DNA from: Rhodanobacteraceae bacterium
GTDB lineage: Bacteria > Pseudomonadota > Gammaproteobacteria > Xanthomonadales > SZUA-5
DNA: 64,000 bases
Direction: 5' to 3'
Assembly: GCA_024234055.1 (NCBI GenBank)
Contig: JACKOW010000004.1
Span: 1 to 64,000 of the forward strand
Part shown: positions 43,448-50,921 of the stretch, in pieces
How the letters are laid out: each line of letters opens with the position of its first letter
How positions within the stretch are numbered: position 1 is the first letter of the stretch
Notes under the pieces: generated by a model
Database searches by the model: none
What the model was told of the DNA's origin: nothing
Seen by the model: only the letters and a program-made list of their open reading frames with translations
Program-made: the position numbers and the translations under genes

Positions 43448-44461
43448 GTGAGTAATGCAGAACCTGGTTCCGTGGCCAATCTACGCCAGCTGTGTGCGCC
43501 CTTCGCCAAGCCGCATCTGGGCAAGGCTCTGTGGCAGATTGCCGACACCCTGATCCCCTTTCTGGGTCTGTGGTCATTGATGGTCTACGGCGCGGTCTCG
43601 GGTTGGAACTATCTCTGGATCCTGCTGCTGGCGCTGCCTACCGCGGGCTTGTACGTACGCCTGTTCATCATCCAGCACGATTGCGGGCATGGCTCCTTCT
43701 TTGCCAGTGCCAAGGCCAACAACTCACTGGGCGCCTTTCTGGGAATCATCACGCTGTTCCCCTACAGTTACTGGCGCAAGACCCACGCCGTGCACCACGG
43801 CACCTCTGGCAATCTGGATCGACGCGAATTCGGCGACGTCGACACGCTGACAGTGCGCGAGTATCTGTCACGCTCCCGCTTCGGGCGCTTCTGCTATCGC
43901 TTCTATCGCGCCACGCCCGTGCTGCTCATCATCGGTCCGGTCTACCAGTTCATCATCAAGCACCGTTTTCCCTTCGATTTGCCGCGTTCGTGGAAGAAGG
44001 AATGGGCCAGCGTCTGGCTCAACAATCTGGTGCTCGCTCTGGTTTTCGGCGTGGTGATCTACGCGGTGGGCTGGAAAGCGCTGGTGATGGTGCACCTGCC
44101 GATCCTGCTCATTGCCGGCGCGCTCGGCGTGTGGCTTTTCTACGTGCAGCACACCTTCGAAAATGCCTACTGGGTGCGTGGCAAGGAATGGAGTTCCGAG
44201 CAGGCTGCAGTGGCCGGTAGCTCTTACTATGACTTGCCGCGGGTGCTTCATTGGTTCACTGGGAACATCGGCTACCACCACATCCATCATCTGGCCAGCC
44301 GCATACCGAACTACCGTCTGCGCGAGGCTTTCAAGTCACACCCGCTGCTGCAGAAAGCCCCGCGCCTGACGCTGTGGACCAGCCTCAAGAGCGCCCGATT
44401 GAAACTGTGGGACGAAGATCTGCAGCGCATGGTCGGCTTCCCGCGGCGCGCGCGCGGCTGA
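43448..44461 (+). CDS. Membrane fatty acid desaturase
   Basis: 337 residues with at least four membrane helices. The three histidine boxes of acyl-lipid desaturases are visible: HDCGHGS, HAVHHGTSGN, and HHIHHLASRIPNY; the first two are separated by about 40 residues. Such enzymes use di-iron and O2 to place double bonds in acyl chains, adjusting membrane fluidity. GTG 43448 was picked because it gives the family's usual length; the frame reaches further upstream but with no family-like sequence. Ends before a large hairpin. Confidence 0.9.
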   Translation: MSNAEPGSVANLRQLCAPFAKPHLGKALWQIADTLIPFLGLWSLMVYGAVSGWNYLWILLLALPTAGLYVRLFIIQHDCGHGSFFASAKANNSLGAFLGIITLFPYSYWRKTHAVHHGTSGNLDRREFGDVDTLTVREYLSRSRFGRFCYRFYRATPVLLIIGPVYQFIIKHRFPFDLPRSWKKEWASVWLNNLVLALVFGVVIYAVGWKALVMVHLPILLIAGALGVWLFYVQHTFENAYWVRGKEWSSEQAAVAGSSYYDLPRVLHWFTGNIGYHHIHHLASRIPNYRLREAFKSHPLLQKAPRLTLWTSLKSARLKLWDEDLQRMVGFPRRARG

Positions 44462-44481
44462 GTCAAGGCACCTGCTGTGGG

Positions 44482-44542
44482 AGCGGGCTCTGCCCGCGAG
44501 CTTTGCGCGATATGCCGACCCTGATCGCGGGCAGAGCCCGCT
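44482..44542. repeat. Perfect 18-bp hairpin between convergent genes
   Basis: AGCGGGCTCTGCCCGCGA (44482-44499) pairs perfectly with 44525-44542; loop 25 bases. It lies between the ends of the desaturase and murB genes and could act on both transcripts. REP family member (GTGGGAGCGGG). Confidence 0.85.
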
Positions 44543-44648
44543 GGCCAGACATTCCGCAAGCTATTGATTTGAGGGCACGCGGGCACGAAAAAGCTGCAAC
44601 CTCGCTGCGTAGCCGCTTTCGCATGCCCTCGGGCCCTCGCGGCTGGAC

Positions 44649-45680
44649 TTAGCGCAATCCCAGCAAACGCGGCTCGATCTCCAGCTCAACGCCGAAACGC
44701 GCCTCAACGTCGGCCTGGATACGGCGCGCCAGCCTGAGGATGTCGGCACCGCGGGCGCGGCCGTAGTTGACCAATACCAGCGCGTGTTGCTGATGGACAC
44801 CGGCATCACCTTCGCGGTGACCACGCCAGCCGCAGGCATCGATGAGCCAACCTGCCGCCAGTTTGCGTGAGCCCTCACCCGCGGGATAGACCGGAAGCAC
44901 CGGGTGACGCTGCTGCAGGTCCTCGGCGATTGCGATCGGCACCAGCGGGTTCTTGAAGAAACTGCCGGCATTGCCGAGCACTGCCGGGTCGGGCAGTTTG
45001 TGGCGGCGGATCGCAACCACCGCGTCAAACACCGCCTGCGGCGTAGGCTCGCTGACGCCACGCGCAGCGAGTTCCTCGGTCACACCGGCATAGCCGAGCA
45101 CCAGTTCAGGCCTCGGAAGCAGCGCAAATTCAACGGCGGTGATCAGCAGGTGCGCGCCTTCCGCTCGTTTGAAAAGGCTGTCCCGGTAAGCAAACCCGCA
45201 GTCCCTGGCCTCGATCCGACACGCCCGTCCGGTGCGCTGATCGAGGGCCTCGACCGCGACTACAAAGCGCTCCAGCTCCACACCGTAGGCACCGATGTTC
45301 TGGATCGGCGCCGCACCCACATGACCCGGGATCAGCGCCAGGTTCTCCAGACCAAAGGCGCCGGCCGCCAGGGTCGCGGCGACGAAGCCGTGCCAATTCT
45401 CGCCAGCTGCCGCGCGCACATGCGTACGACCGCCAGCGACTCCCAGCCACTCGATACCTCGCAGCTGCGGCAACAGCACCAGCGCATCCAGATCATCGAC
45501 GATCAGCACATTGCTGCCGCCGCCCAGCACCTGCACCGGCAGCTGCCATTGGTCTGCACGAGCGAGTGCGTCGAGCACCTGGGCCTCGTTCTGGGCCCGT
45601 GCCAGCCAGGCCGCCCGCGCCTGAACGCCGAAACTGTTCAATTCAGACAGATCGGCATCGGCAGTCAGCTCAGCCCGCAT
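44649..45680 (-). CDS. murB: UDP-N-acetylenolpyruvoylglucosamine reductase
   Basis: 343 residues, FAD enzyme of peptidoglycan precursor synthesis that reduces UDP-GlcNAc-enolpyruvate to UDP-MurNAc. Motifs: VQVLGGGSNVLI and LALIPGHVGAAPIQNIGAYG (FAD binding), VLGNAGSFFKNP (catalytic Ser), and the C-terminal GWLIDACGWRGHREGDAGVH with substrate residues. ATG 45680 is preferred to TTG 45710: it has AGGTGCGAG upstream and gives a normal-length N-terminus. The start codon and the leader lie within an inverted-repeat end like that of the 315-bp element at 11913. pyrD ends 51 bases upstream on the same strand. Confidence 0.94.
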   Translation of the reverse strand: MRAELTADADLSELNSFGVQARAAWLARAQNEAQVLDALARADQWQLPVQVLGGGSNVLIVDDLDALVLLPQLRGIEWLGVAGGRTHVRAAAGENWHGFVAATLAAGAFGLENLALIPGHVGAAPIQNIGAYGVELERFVVAVEALDQRTGRACRIEARDCGFAYRDSLFKRAEGAHLLITAVEFALLPRPELVLGYAGVTEELAARGVSEPTPQAVFDAVVAIRRHKLPDPAVLGNAGSFFKNPLVPIAIAEDLQQRHPVLPVYPAGEGSRKLAAGWLIDACGWRGHREGDAGVHQQHALVLVNYGRARGADILRLARRIQADVEARFGVELEIEPRLLGLR

Positions 45681-45722
45681 GTCTCGCACCTGATGCGAAA
45701 GATCGCGCAAGGCTTTGCGCTC
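45675..45722. mobile_element. Relic of a MITE end at the murB start
   Basis: CCGCATGTCTCGCACCTG (45675-45692) differs at two positions from the 18-bp terminal repeat of the 11913-12227 element. The next 29 bases (TGCGAAAGATCGCGCAAGGC and onwards) also match its inner sequence with three changes. The second end is absent. murB's ATG is the ATG of this terminal repeat read outward. Confidence 0.75.
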
Positions 45723-45731
45723 AATTGCGGT

Positions 45732-46760
45732 TTAGCTGCGCTGTGCACGCAGGGCCTCCACGCACTCGCCGATCAGCTGCGGTCCGCGATAGATCATGCC
45801 ACTGTAGAACTGCACCAGACTGGCGCCAGCAGCCACCTTGGCGACCGCACCCGCGCCATCGACGATACCGCCAACGCCGATGATCGGCAGCCGTCCGCCC
45901 AGCCGCTCCGACATGCCGCGCAGCACCGACGTCGAGCGTTCCAGAAGCGGCTTGCCGGACAGGCCACCGGCCTCCGCAGCGAGCCGATGCCCGGCGATCA
46001 CCGCTCGATCGACGGTGGTATTGGTGCAGATCAGCCCATCGATGCCGGACTTCAGCAAGACCTCGGCGATGCCGTCCATCTCGGTCGGGCTGAGGTCTGG
46101 CGCGATCTTGAGCAGCATCGGTTTGTGCTTGCCGTGAATGCCGGCCAGTCGCTGCTGCGCTTCGCGCAGGGTGCCGATGAAGCGCGCCAGGGCGTTTTCT
46201 TCCTGCAGATCCCGCAAGCCCTGGGTGTTGGGTGAGGAAATGTTGACAGTAATGTAGCTGGCCAGCGCATAGACCCGCTCCAGGCAGAGCAGGTAATCAT
46301 CGACCGCGCGCTCGTTGGGAGTGTCCTTGTTCTTGCCGATGTTGATGCCCAGCACACCCTGAAAACGGCTGCATTCGATGTTGCGAACCAGTGCATCGAC
46401 GCCCAGGTTGTTGAAACCCAGCCGGTTGATCACGGCCAGTTGCTCCGGCAAGCGGAACATCCTCGGCTTGGGATTGCCAGCCTGCGGTCGCGGCGTGATG
46501 GTTCCCACCTCGATGAAACCGAAACCCAGCGCCGCCAGGGCGTCGATATGTGCTGCATTCTTGTCCAGACCCGCCGCCAGACCCACCGGGTTGGGAAAAT
46601 CGATGCCGAACACGCGAGTCGGCAGCGCCGTGGGGCGCGTGGCCATCAGCGGGTTCAGGCCCATGCGGTAGGCAGCTTCGATCGCCTTCAAGCCCAGCTC
46701 ATGGGCACGCTCCGCGTCCAGCGCGAACAACAGGGGCCGAGCCAGTGAGTAGATCGACAT
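45732..46760 (-). CDS. pyrD: Dihydroorotate dehydrogenase (quinone)
   Basis: 342 residues. Class 2, membrane-associated FMN enzyme of pyrimidine synthesis that passes electrons to quinone. Motifs: GIDFPNPVGLAAGLDKNA, EVGTITPRPQAGNPKPRMFRL, VNISSPNT (catalytic Ser), LKIAPDL, and the FMN phosphate loop IGVGGIVDGAGA. The N-terminal extension of class 2 (MSIYSLARPLLFALDAERAHELGL) is present. Precedes murB on the same strand. Confidence 0.96.
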   Translation of the reverse strand: MSIYSLARPLLFALDAERAHELGLKAIEAAYRMGLNPLMATRPTALPTRVFGIDFPNPVGLAAGLDKNAAHIDALAALGFGFIEVGTITPRPQAGNPKPRMFRLPEQLAVINRLGFNNLGVDALVRNIECSRFQGVLGINIGKNKDTPNERAVDDYLLCLERVYALASYITVNISSPNTQGLRDLQEENALARFIGTLREAQQRLAGIHGKHKPMLLKIAPDLSPTEMDGIAEVLLKSGIDGLICTNTTVDRAVIAGHRLAAEAGGLSGKPLLERSTSVLRGMSERLGGRLPIIGVGGIVDGAGAVAKVAAGASLVQFYSGMIYRGPQLIGECVEALRAQRS

Positions 46761-46762
46761 GG

Positions 46763-47299
46763 TCAGAGCTCGCCTTTCAGAGACTTGGCATAGACCTCGA
46801 AATAGAGATCCTCGCGCCTCGGCTTGCCAAAGCGTTCGTCGCCGTAGGGAAAGGGCGCTGTTTCGCCGGTCGCCACGTAGCCGCGGCGCAGATAGAAGGC
46901 AATCAGCTCGGCCCGCGTCCAGATCACGGTCATGCGCACCTGACTGAGCCCCATCGACCGAGCCCGCCGCTCACATTCGCGCAGGATCGCATCACCAATG
47001 CCGCCGCCCTGCAAACCTGGCCGCACCGCAAACATGCCGAAATAGGCGGCGTTCCCCTGTTGTTCCAGATGCGCGCAACCGAGCAGCTCGGCGTCGCGCT
47101 CGGCCATCAGGATGATCGAACCCTGGCGAGAGATCGTGTCCCGCAAACCCTCGCGATCGGTACGCTGCCCATCCAGCAGATCGGCCTCGGTGGTCCAGCC
47201 CTGACGACTGGCATCGCCGCGATAGGCGGATTCGACCAGTGCCAGCAAGGCATCAACGTCGTCGAGCGTGGCAGAGCGGAACTGGAGTGGTGCGGTCAT
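46763..47299 (-). CDS. GNAT N-acetyltransferase
   Basis: 178 residues. LQFRSATLDDVDALLALVESAY begins the fold; AYFGMFAVRPGLQGGGIGDAIL is the acetyl-CoA loop and AELIAFYLRRGYVATGE the C-terminal strand. Substrate unknown. ATG 47299 matches where GNAT sequence starts. Ends two bases before the start of pyrD. Confidence 0.88.
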   Translation of the reverse strand: MTAPLQFRSATLDDVDALLALVESAYRGDASRQGWTTEADLLDGQRTDREGLRDTISRQGSIILMAERDAELLGCAHLEQQGNAAYFGMFAVRPGLQGGGIGDAILRECERRARSMGLSQVRMTVIWTRAELIAFYLRRGYVATGETAPFPYGDERFGKPRREDLYFEVYAKSLKGEL

Positions 47300-47441
47300 G
47301 ACGGCTGGGTGCTGGGTTTGGGCGAAAAGGGTCACAGTTAAGTCGTCAACAGTAATCGGTCAAGAATGACAAGGCTTCGACCCTGCCTGCTGCAGCCATT
47401 CAACGGGAGTCAGCGCCGGCATCCGGCGGGGTCTCGTGTTC

Positions 47442-47510
47442 GTAGGTCCAGACTTGTCTGGACGCATTTTCATCACCGAGCGAAGAGCGTCCAGACAAGT
47501 CTGGACCTAC
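47442..47510. repeat. Perfect 24-bp inverted repeat
   Basis: Arms 47442-47465 and 47487-47510, beginning GTAGGTCCAGACTTGTCTGG. Each arm is itself nearly palindromic (GTCCAGAC-TT-GTCTGGAC), so four-way pairing is possible. The right flank (GACCTACAACAGCA) is also found after the inverted repeat at 56286-56366. It lies in a 301-bp gap between ispG's end and the GNAT gene's start; the rest of that gap shows nothing else. Confidence 0.88.
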
Positions 47511-47600
47511 AACAGCACCATCCGCGCAAGGTCATGGCCCGTAGGCAAAGTTGAGCCGACACAGCCGCTCGAAACAACTCGGAACGATACCCTTGACCCT

Positions 47601-48863
47601 TCACTGCTCCTCGGCACTGCCTCCCACCGGTGGGTACGAGCGCTGTACATAGTCCTCGATCATGCCGACAAATTCCTCGCTGATGCGATCGCCGCGCAAC
47701 GTGGCCACCTTGGCACCATCGATGAACACCGGCGCGGCCGGGCTTTCGCCGGTGCCGGGCAGGCTGATGCCGATGTTGGCATGCTTGCTTTCGCCGGGTC
47801 CGTTGACAATGCACCCCATCACCGCCAGCGTCAGATTCTCGACGCCGCGGTACTGCAATCGCCATTCGGGCATGCGCTCGCGCACGTGTTCCTGCACGGT
47901 CTTGGCCAGCTCCTGAAAGAAGGTGCTGGTGGTGCGTCCGCAGCCCGGGCAGGCGGTGACCATCGGCGTAAAGGCCCGCAAGCCCATGGTCTGCAGCAAC
48001 TCCTGGGCCACAATGACCTCACGGCTGCGGCTTTCCCCGGGTTCGGGGGTCAGCGAGATGCGGATCGTGTCGCCAATGCCTTCCTGCATCAGTACCGCCA
48101 ACGCTGCGGTCGAGGCCACGATGCCTTTGCTGCCCATACCGGCCTCGGTCAGACCCAGATGCAGCGGATAATGGCTGCGTCGCGCCAGCTCGCGATAGAC
48201 CGCAATCAGCTCCTGCACACCGCTGACCTTGCAGGAAACGATGATGCGATCAGCAGGCAGACCGATCTCTTCGGCCCGTGCCGCACTGATCAGGGCCGAC
48301 TGGATCAGCGCCTCGCGGGCAACCGCGGGGGCGTCCAGGGGCGCCGCCGATTGTGCATTCTCATCCATCAGCCGGGTCAGCAAGCCCTGATCCAGACTGC
48401 CCCAATTGGCACCGATCCGAACCGGTTTCTGGTGGCGAATGGCATGCTCGATGATGGTCGCAAACTGGGTGTCGCGCTTGGCACCAAAGCCAACATTGCC
48501 GGGGTTGATGCGGTACTTGGCCAAGGCCTCGGCGCATTCAGGGTAACGCGACAGCAGCAGGTGGCCGTTGTAGTGGAAATCTCCGATCAGGGGCACCGGC
48601 ACCGACATCCGGTCGAGCTTGTCGCGGATGCGGGCCACCGCCGCCGCCGCCTCTTCGGTGTTGACAGTGATCCGCACCAACTCGGAGCCGGCACGCCACA
48701 GCTGCGCCACTTGCCGGGTGGTGGCCTCGATATCGGCGGTATCGGTGTTGGTCATGGATTGCACCACGACCGGAGCGCCACCACCGACGGTACTGGCGCC
48801 GACGCGCACCGCAAGGGTCTGCCGACGCGGGAGTGCGCCAAAGCCGGGAATCTGATCAGTCAT
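47601..48863 (-). CDS. ispG: 4-hydroxy-3-methylbut-2-enyl diphosphate synthase
   Basis: 420 residues, non-mevalonate isoprenoid pathway; a [4Fe-4S] enzyme that uses reduced flavodoxin. Motifs: VVVQSMTNTDT, LIGDFHYNGHLLL, YRINPGNVG, CPGCGR and MGCIVNGPGES. The cysteines of the last two bind the cluster. A run of seven GGGACTC heptamers begins 24 bases before the start codon. Confidence 0.96.
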   Translation of the reverse strand: MTDQIPGFGALPRRQTLAVRVGASTVGGGAPVVVQSMTNTDTADIEATTRQVAQLWRAGSELVRITVNTEEAAAAVARIRDKLDRMSVPVPLIGDFHYNGHLLLSRYPECAEALAKYRINPGNVGFGAKRDTQFATIIEHAIRHQKPVRIGANWGSLDQGLLTRLMDENAQSAAPLDAPAVAREALIQSALISAARAEEIGLPADRIIVSCKVSGVQELIAVYRELARRSHYPLHLGLTEAGMGSKGIVASTAALAVLMQEGIGDTIRISLTPEPGESRSREVIVAQELLQTMGLRAFTPMVTACPGCGRTTSTFFQELAKTVQEHVRERMPEWRLQYRGVENLTLAVMGCIVNGPGESKHANIGISLPGTGESPAAPVFIDGAKVATLRGDRISEEFVGMIEDYVQRSYPPVGGSAEEQ

Positions 48864-48886
48864 TGGATATCCGACACGCTAGGGAC

Positions 48887-48935
48887 GGGACTCGGGACTC
48901 GGGACTCGGGACTCGGGACTCGGGACTCGGGACTC
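48887..48935. repeat. Seven GGGACTC heptamers upstream of ispG
   Basis: Exact 7-base units from 48887 to 48935, plus a partial GGGAC just before (48882-48886). Lies in the 5' region of ispG (24 bases from its start) and downstream of the PilZ-like gene. Such short tandem repeats change length by slippage. Confidence 0.9.
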
Positions 48936-49043
48936 CGGAAGATACTCAAACCTGAGTGAACGGGTGGCAAGTGCCGATGCGTGCGAGCCTCCCGTAGAGC
49001 CGCCTTTCCCGTGCCCCCTGCCCCGTCTCCCGTACCGCGGCTC

Positions 49044-50783
49044 TCAAACCGTGGACCAGATCTCGTCCAGTTCCGCGGCGGGCGGCGCTTCCGGCGCGGC
49101 CAGCGTCGCCTCTGAGCGCTGATCTCCATAGCGAAATTGCTTGTAGGCGCCGGTGTTCTCGATCAGGTCGAGAGTGTGCAAGGGCTCGACGAAGTCGCGC
49201 TCCTCCATGCCGTGGGGATCGGGCAGCCGCAACAACTCGAGCCCGCCGGTGGAATCAAGAATGGAAGGCGCCAACAAGGTGGGATGCTGACTGCCATCGA
49301 TGGCCAGCGGCGCCAGCAACAGTCCGCGGAGGATGACCCGGCTGGTCTGCGCCTCGCTGGTGGCGCGCACCGCCACCGCTTCAACCCGGCGGCTCAGCAA
49401 CTGCACGCCAGCCTCCAGACCGTCGTTGTTGCCGCCCTTGAGCCAGCGCAGAACGCCCACCATCCAGTCACGCGGATCGTCATCCTCATCGTCCTCGTCC
49501 ACCGGAGCCGCCAGTGCGATCAGTTCGCCGACCTTGGCCTTCATGCCCTCGGCGTTTTCCCAGAACAGGCGATAGCCACCCAGACTCTGGTCAATCACGC
49601 GGACCTTGTGCATGGTCGGCACGGCCGACTCCAGACTCGCCTGTGCCCACGCCGCCGAGCGCTCACGGTCACTGAGATTGATGCCGCCGCCCAGTTCGCC
49701 AACGAAATCCTTGAAATCACGAACACCGGCAGCCAGGTAATGCACGGCGTGCAAGCCCATGCAGGTATCCATCTGGTGCTCCGCCGGCAGACGCGGGTGG
49801 TTGCGCTCGCCGCTGAAACTCCAGGCGAGCATGAGCTTTTCGACCACATCCGCCGAAATTTCGGGCCCATGGCCCAGACGACCGCGCACGGCAATCGGAC
49901 CGTCCTGGTGATGCAGCACCCGCACCTGATTTTCCAGCGCTGACACCAGCCCGGTGGCATCGAGACGCCAATAGCGCCCCGCCACTTCGGCAGTGGGTGA
50001 CAAGGGCGGCGAATCCGAACGCGGATCGATGACGAAGGATCCAGTGGTGCCGTCGAGGTCGAGCCGGCATGCGGCCGACCAGATCGTCGCCGCGGTCCCG
50101 ACGTCAACGATCTCCTTTTGTGTCAATCGGTAGGGATTGCCGATGAAGCTGAGCAAGGTCTGCAGATAGACACATTCCGGCGTCAGGGTGACGCCAGGTA
50201 CCTGGGGATCGGTGACGGCCTTCTCCGACAACTGCGCCTCGAAGGCGAAAGCCGCCAGTCGATGCAACAAGGTCCACACGCCCGAGGGGATTTCGCTGTA
50301 GGCGATATAACATTTCGTCAAGGTCTGCGAGCAATGCACCAGCGCGCGAACCAGGGCCAGTGCTGCACTGCGGCCACGCAGGAAGGGAACGTGGCCCTTG
50401 GGTGCGCAATAGTCGAACACGCAGGTGGCAAAGCCCACCGCCAGCTCTCGATGGAAATCTCGCATCACCGCGCCGATCTGGCGCTTCTGCAGCGGCAAGG
50501 GCAATGCTTGCCCCAGCACATGTCGCTCCATGCTGGAAATGACCACGGACACCGGATGGCGCATCTGTTCCAGGATGTCGATGCGCTGATTGGGATCGAC
50601 TTCGAGCTGATTGAGCTCCTTCAGGCCGTTGTAGAGCAATCGGGCGGTAGCGCCGCTGTTGGCCAGCGGCAGCGCCTCGATCCACTGGCGCACGGCCTTG
50701 CCGGTACTCGGGAAGGCGTCGCGACCGGGCCGTTCGCGTTTTGGAAGCGCCCCCCCGAGCAATTCGAACGCGCTTTCTGCCAT
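49044..50783 (-). CDS. Conserved protein with a PilZ-like C-terminal part
   Basis: 579 residues. The N-terminal half (RQWIEALPLANSGATARLLY, LNQLEVDPNQRIDILEQMR) is helical and typical of a proteobacterial family often described near c-di-GMP proteins. The C-terminal part has VRVIDQSLGGYRLFW, which contains DxSxxG as in PilZ domains, though the preceding RxxxR is not clear. FimW of Pseudomonas, a c-di-GMP receptor for pili, is a possible relative; I am not sure. No signal or membrane segment. Divergent from the redox locus. Confidence 0.72.
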   Translation of the reverse strand: MAESAFELLGGALPKRERPGRDAFPSTGKAVRQWIEALPLANSGATARLLYNGLKELNQLEVDPNQRIDILEQMRHPVSVVISSMERHVLGQALPLPLQKRQIGAVMRDFHRELAVGFATCVFDYCAPKGHVPFLRGRSAALALVRALVHCSQTLTKCYIAYSEIPSGVWTLLHRLAAFAFEAQLSEKAVTDPQVPGVTLTPECVYLQTLLSFIGNPYRLTQKEIVDVGTAATIWSAACRLDLDGTTGSFVIDPRSDSPPLSPTAEVAGRYWRLDATGLVSALENQVRVLHHQDGPIAVRGRLGHGPEISADVVEKLMLAWSFSGERNHPRLPAEHQMDTCMGLHAVHYLAAGVRDFKDFVGELGGGINLSDRERSAAWAQASLESAVPTMHKVRVIDQSLGGYRLFWENAEGMKAKVGELIALAAPVDEDDEDDDPRDWMVGVLRWLKGGNNDGLEAGVQLLSRRVEAVAVRATSEAQTSRVILRGLLLAPLAIDGSQHPTLLAPSILDSTGGLELLRLPDPHGMEERDFVEPLHTLDLIENTGAYKQFRYGDQRSEATLAAPEAPPAAELDEIWSTV

Positions 50784-50921
50784 GTGCTGGAACTCCCCCG
50801 ACTCAGTCTTCGGATCATAGCGCGCCGGGCCCGGAGACGATCATTTCACATTCAGGATTGCAGCGGCCCATCACGGTACCTACACTCCACGCCTTGGGGA
50901 CTGACATGGCGAGGGCGTCTG

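Noticed and set aside
45681..45710. TTG at 45710 as the murB start
   Set aside because: It adds ten residues that come from the element relic; ATG 45680 has a better ribosome site and normal family length.
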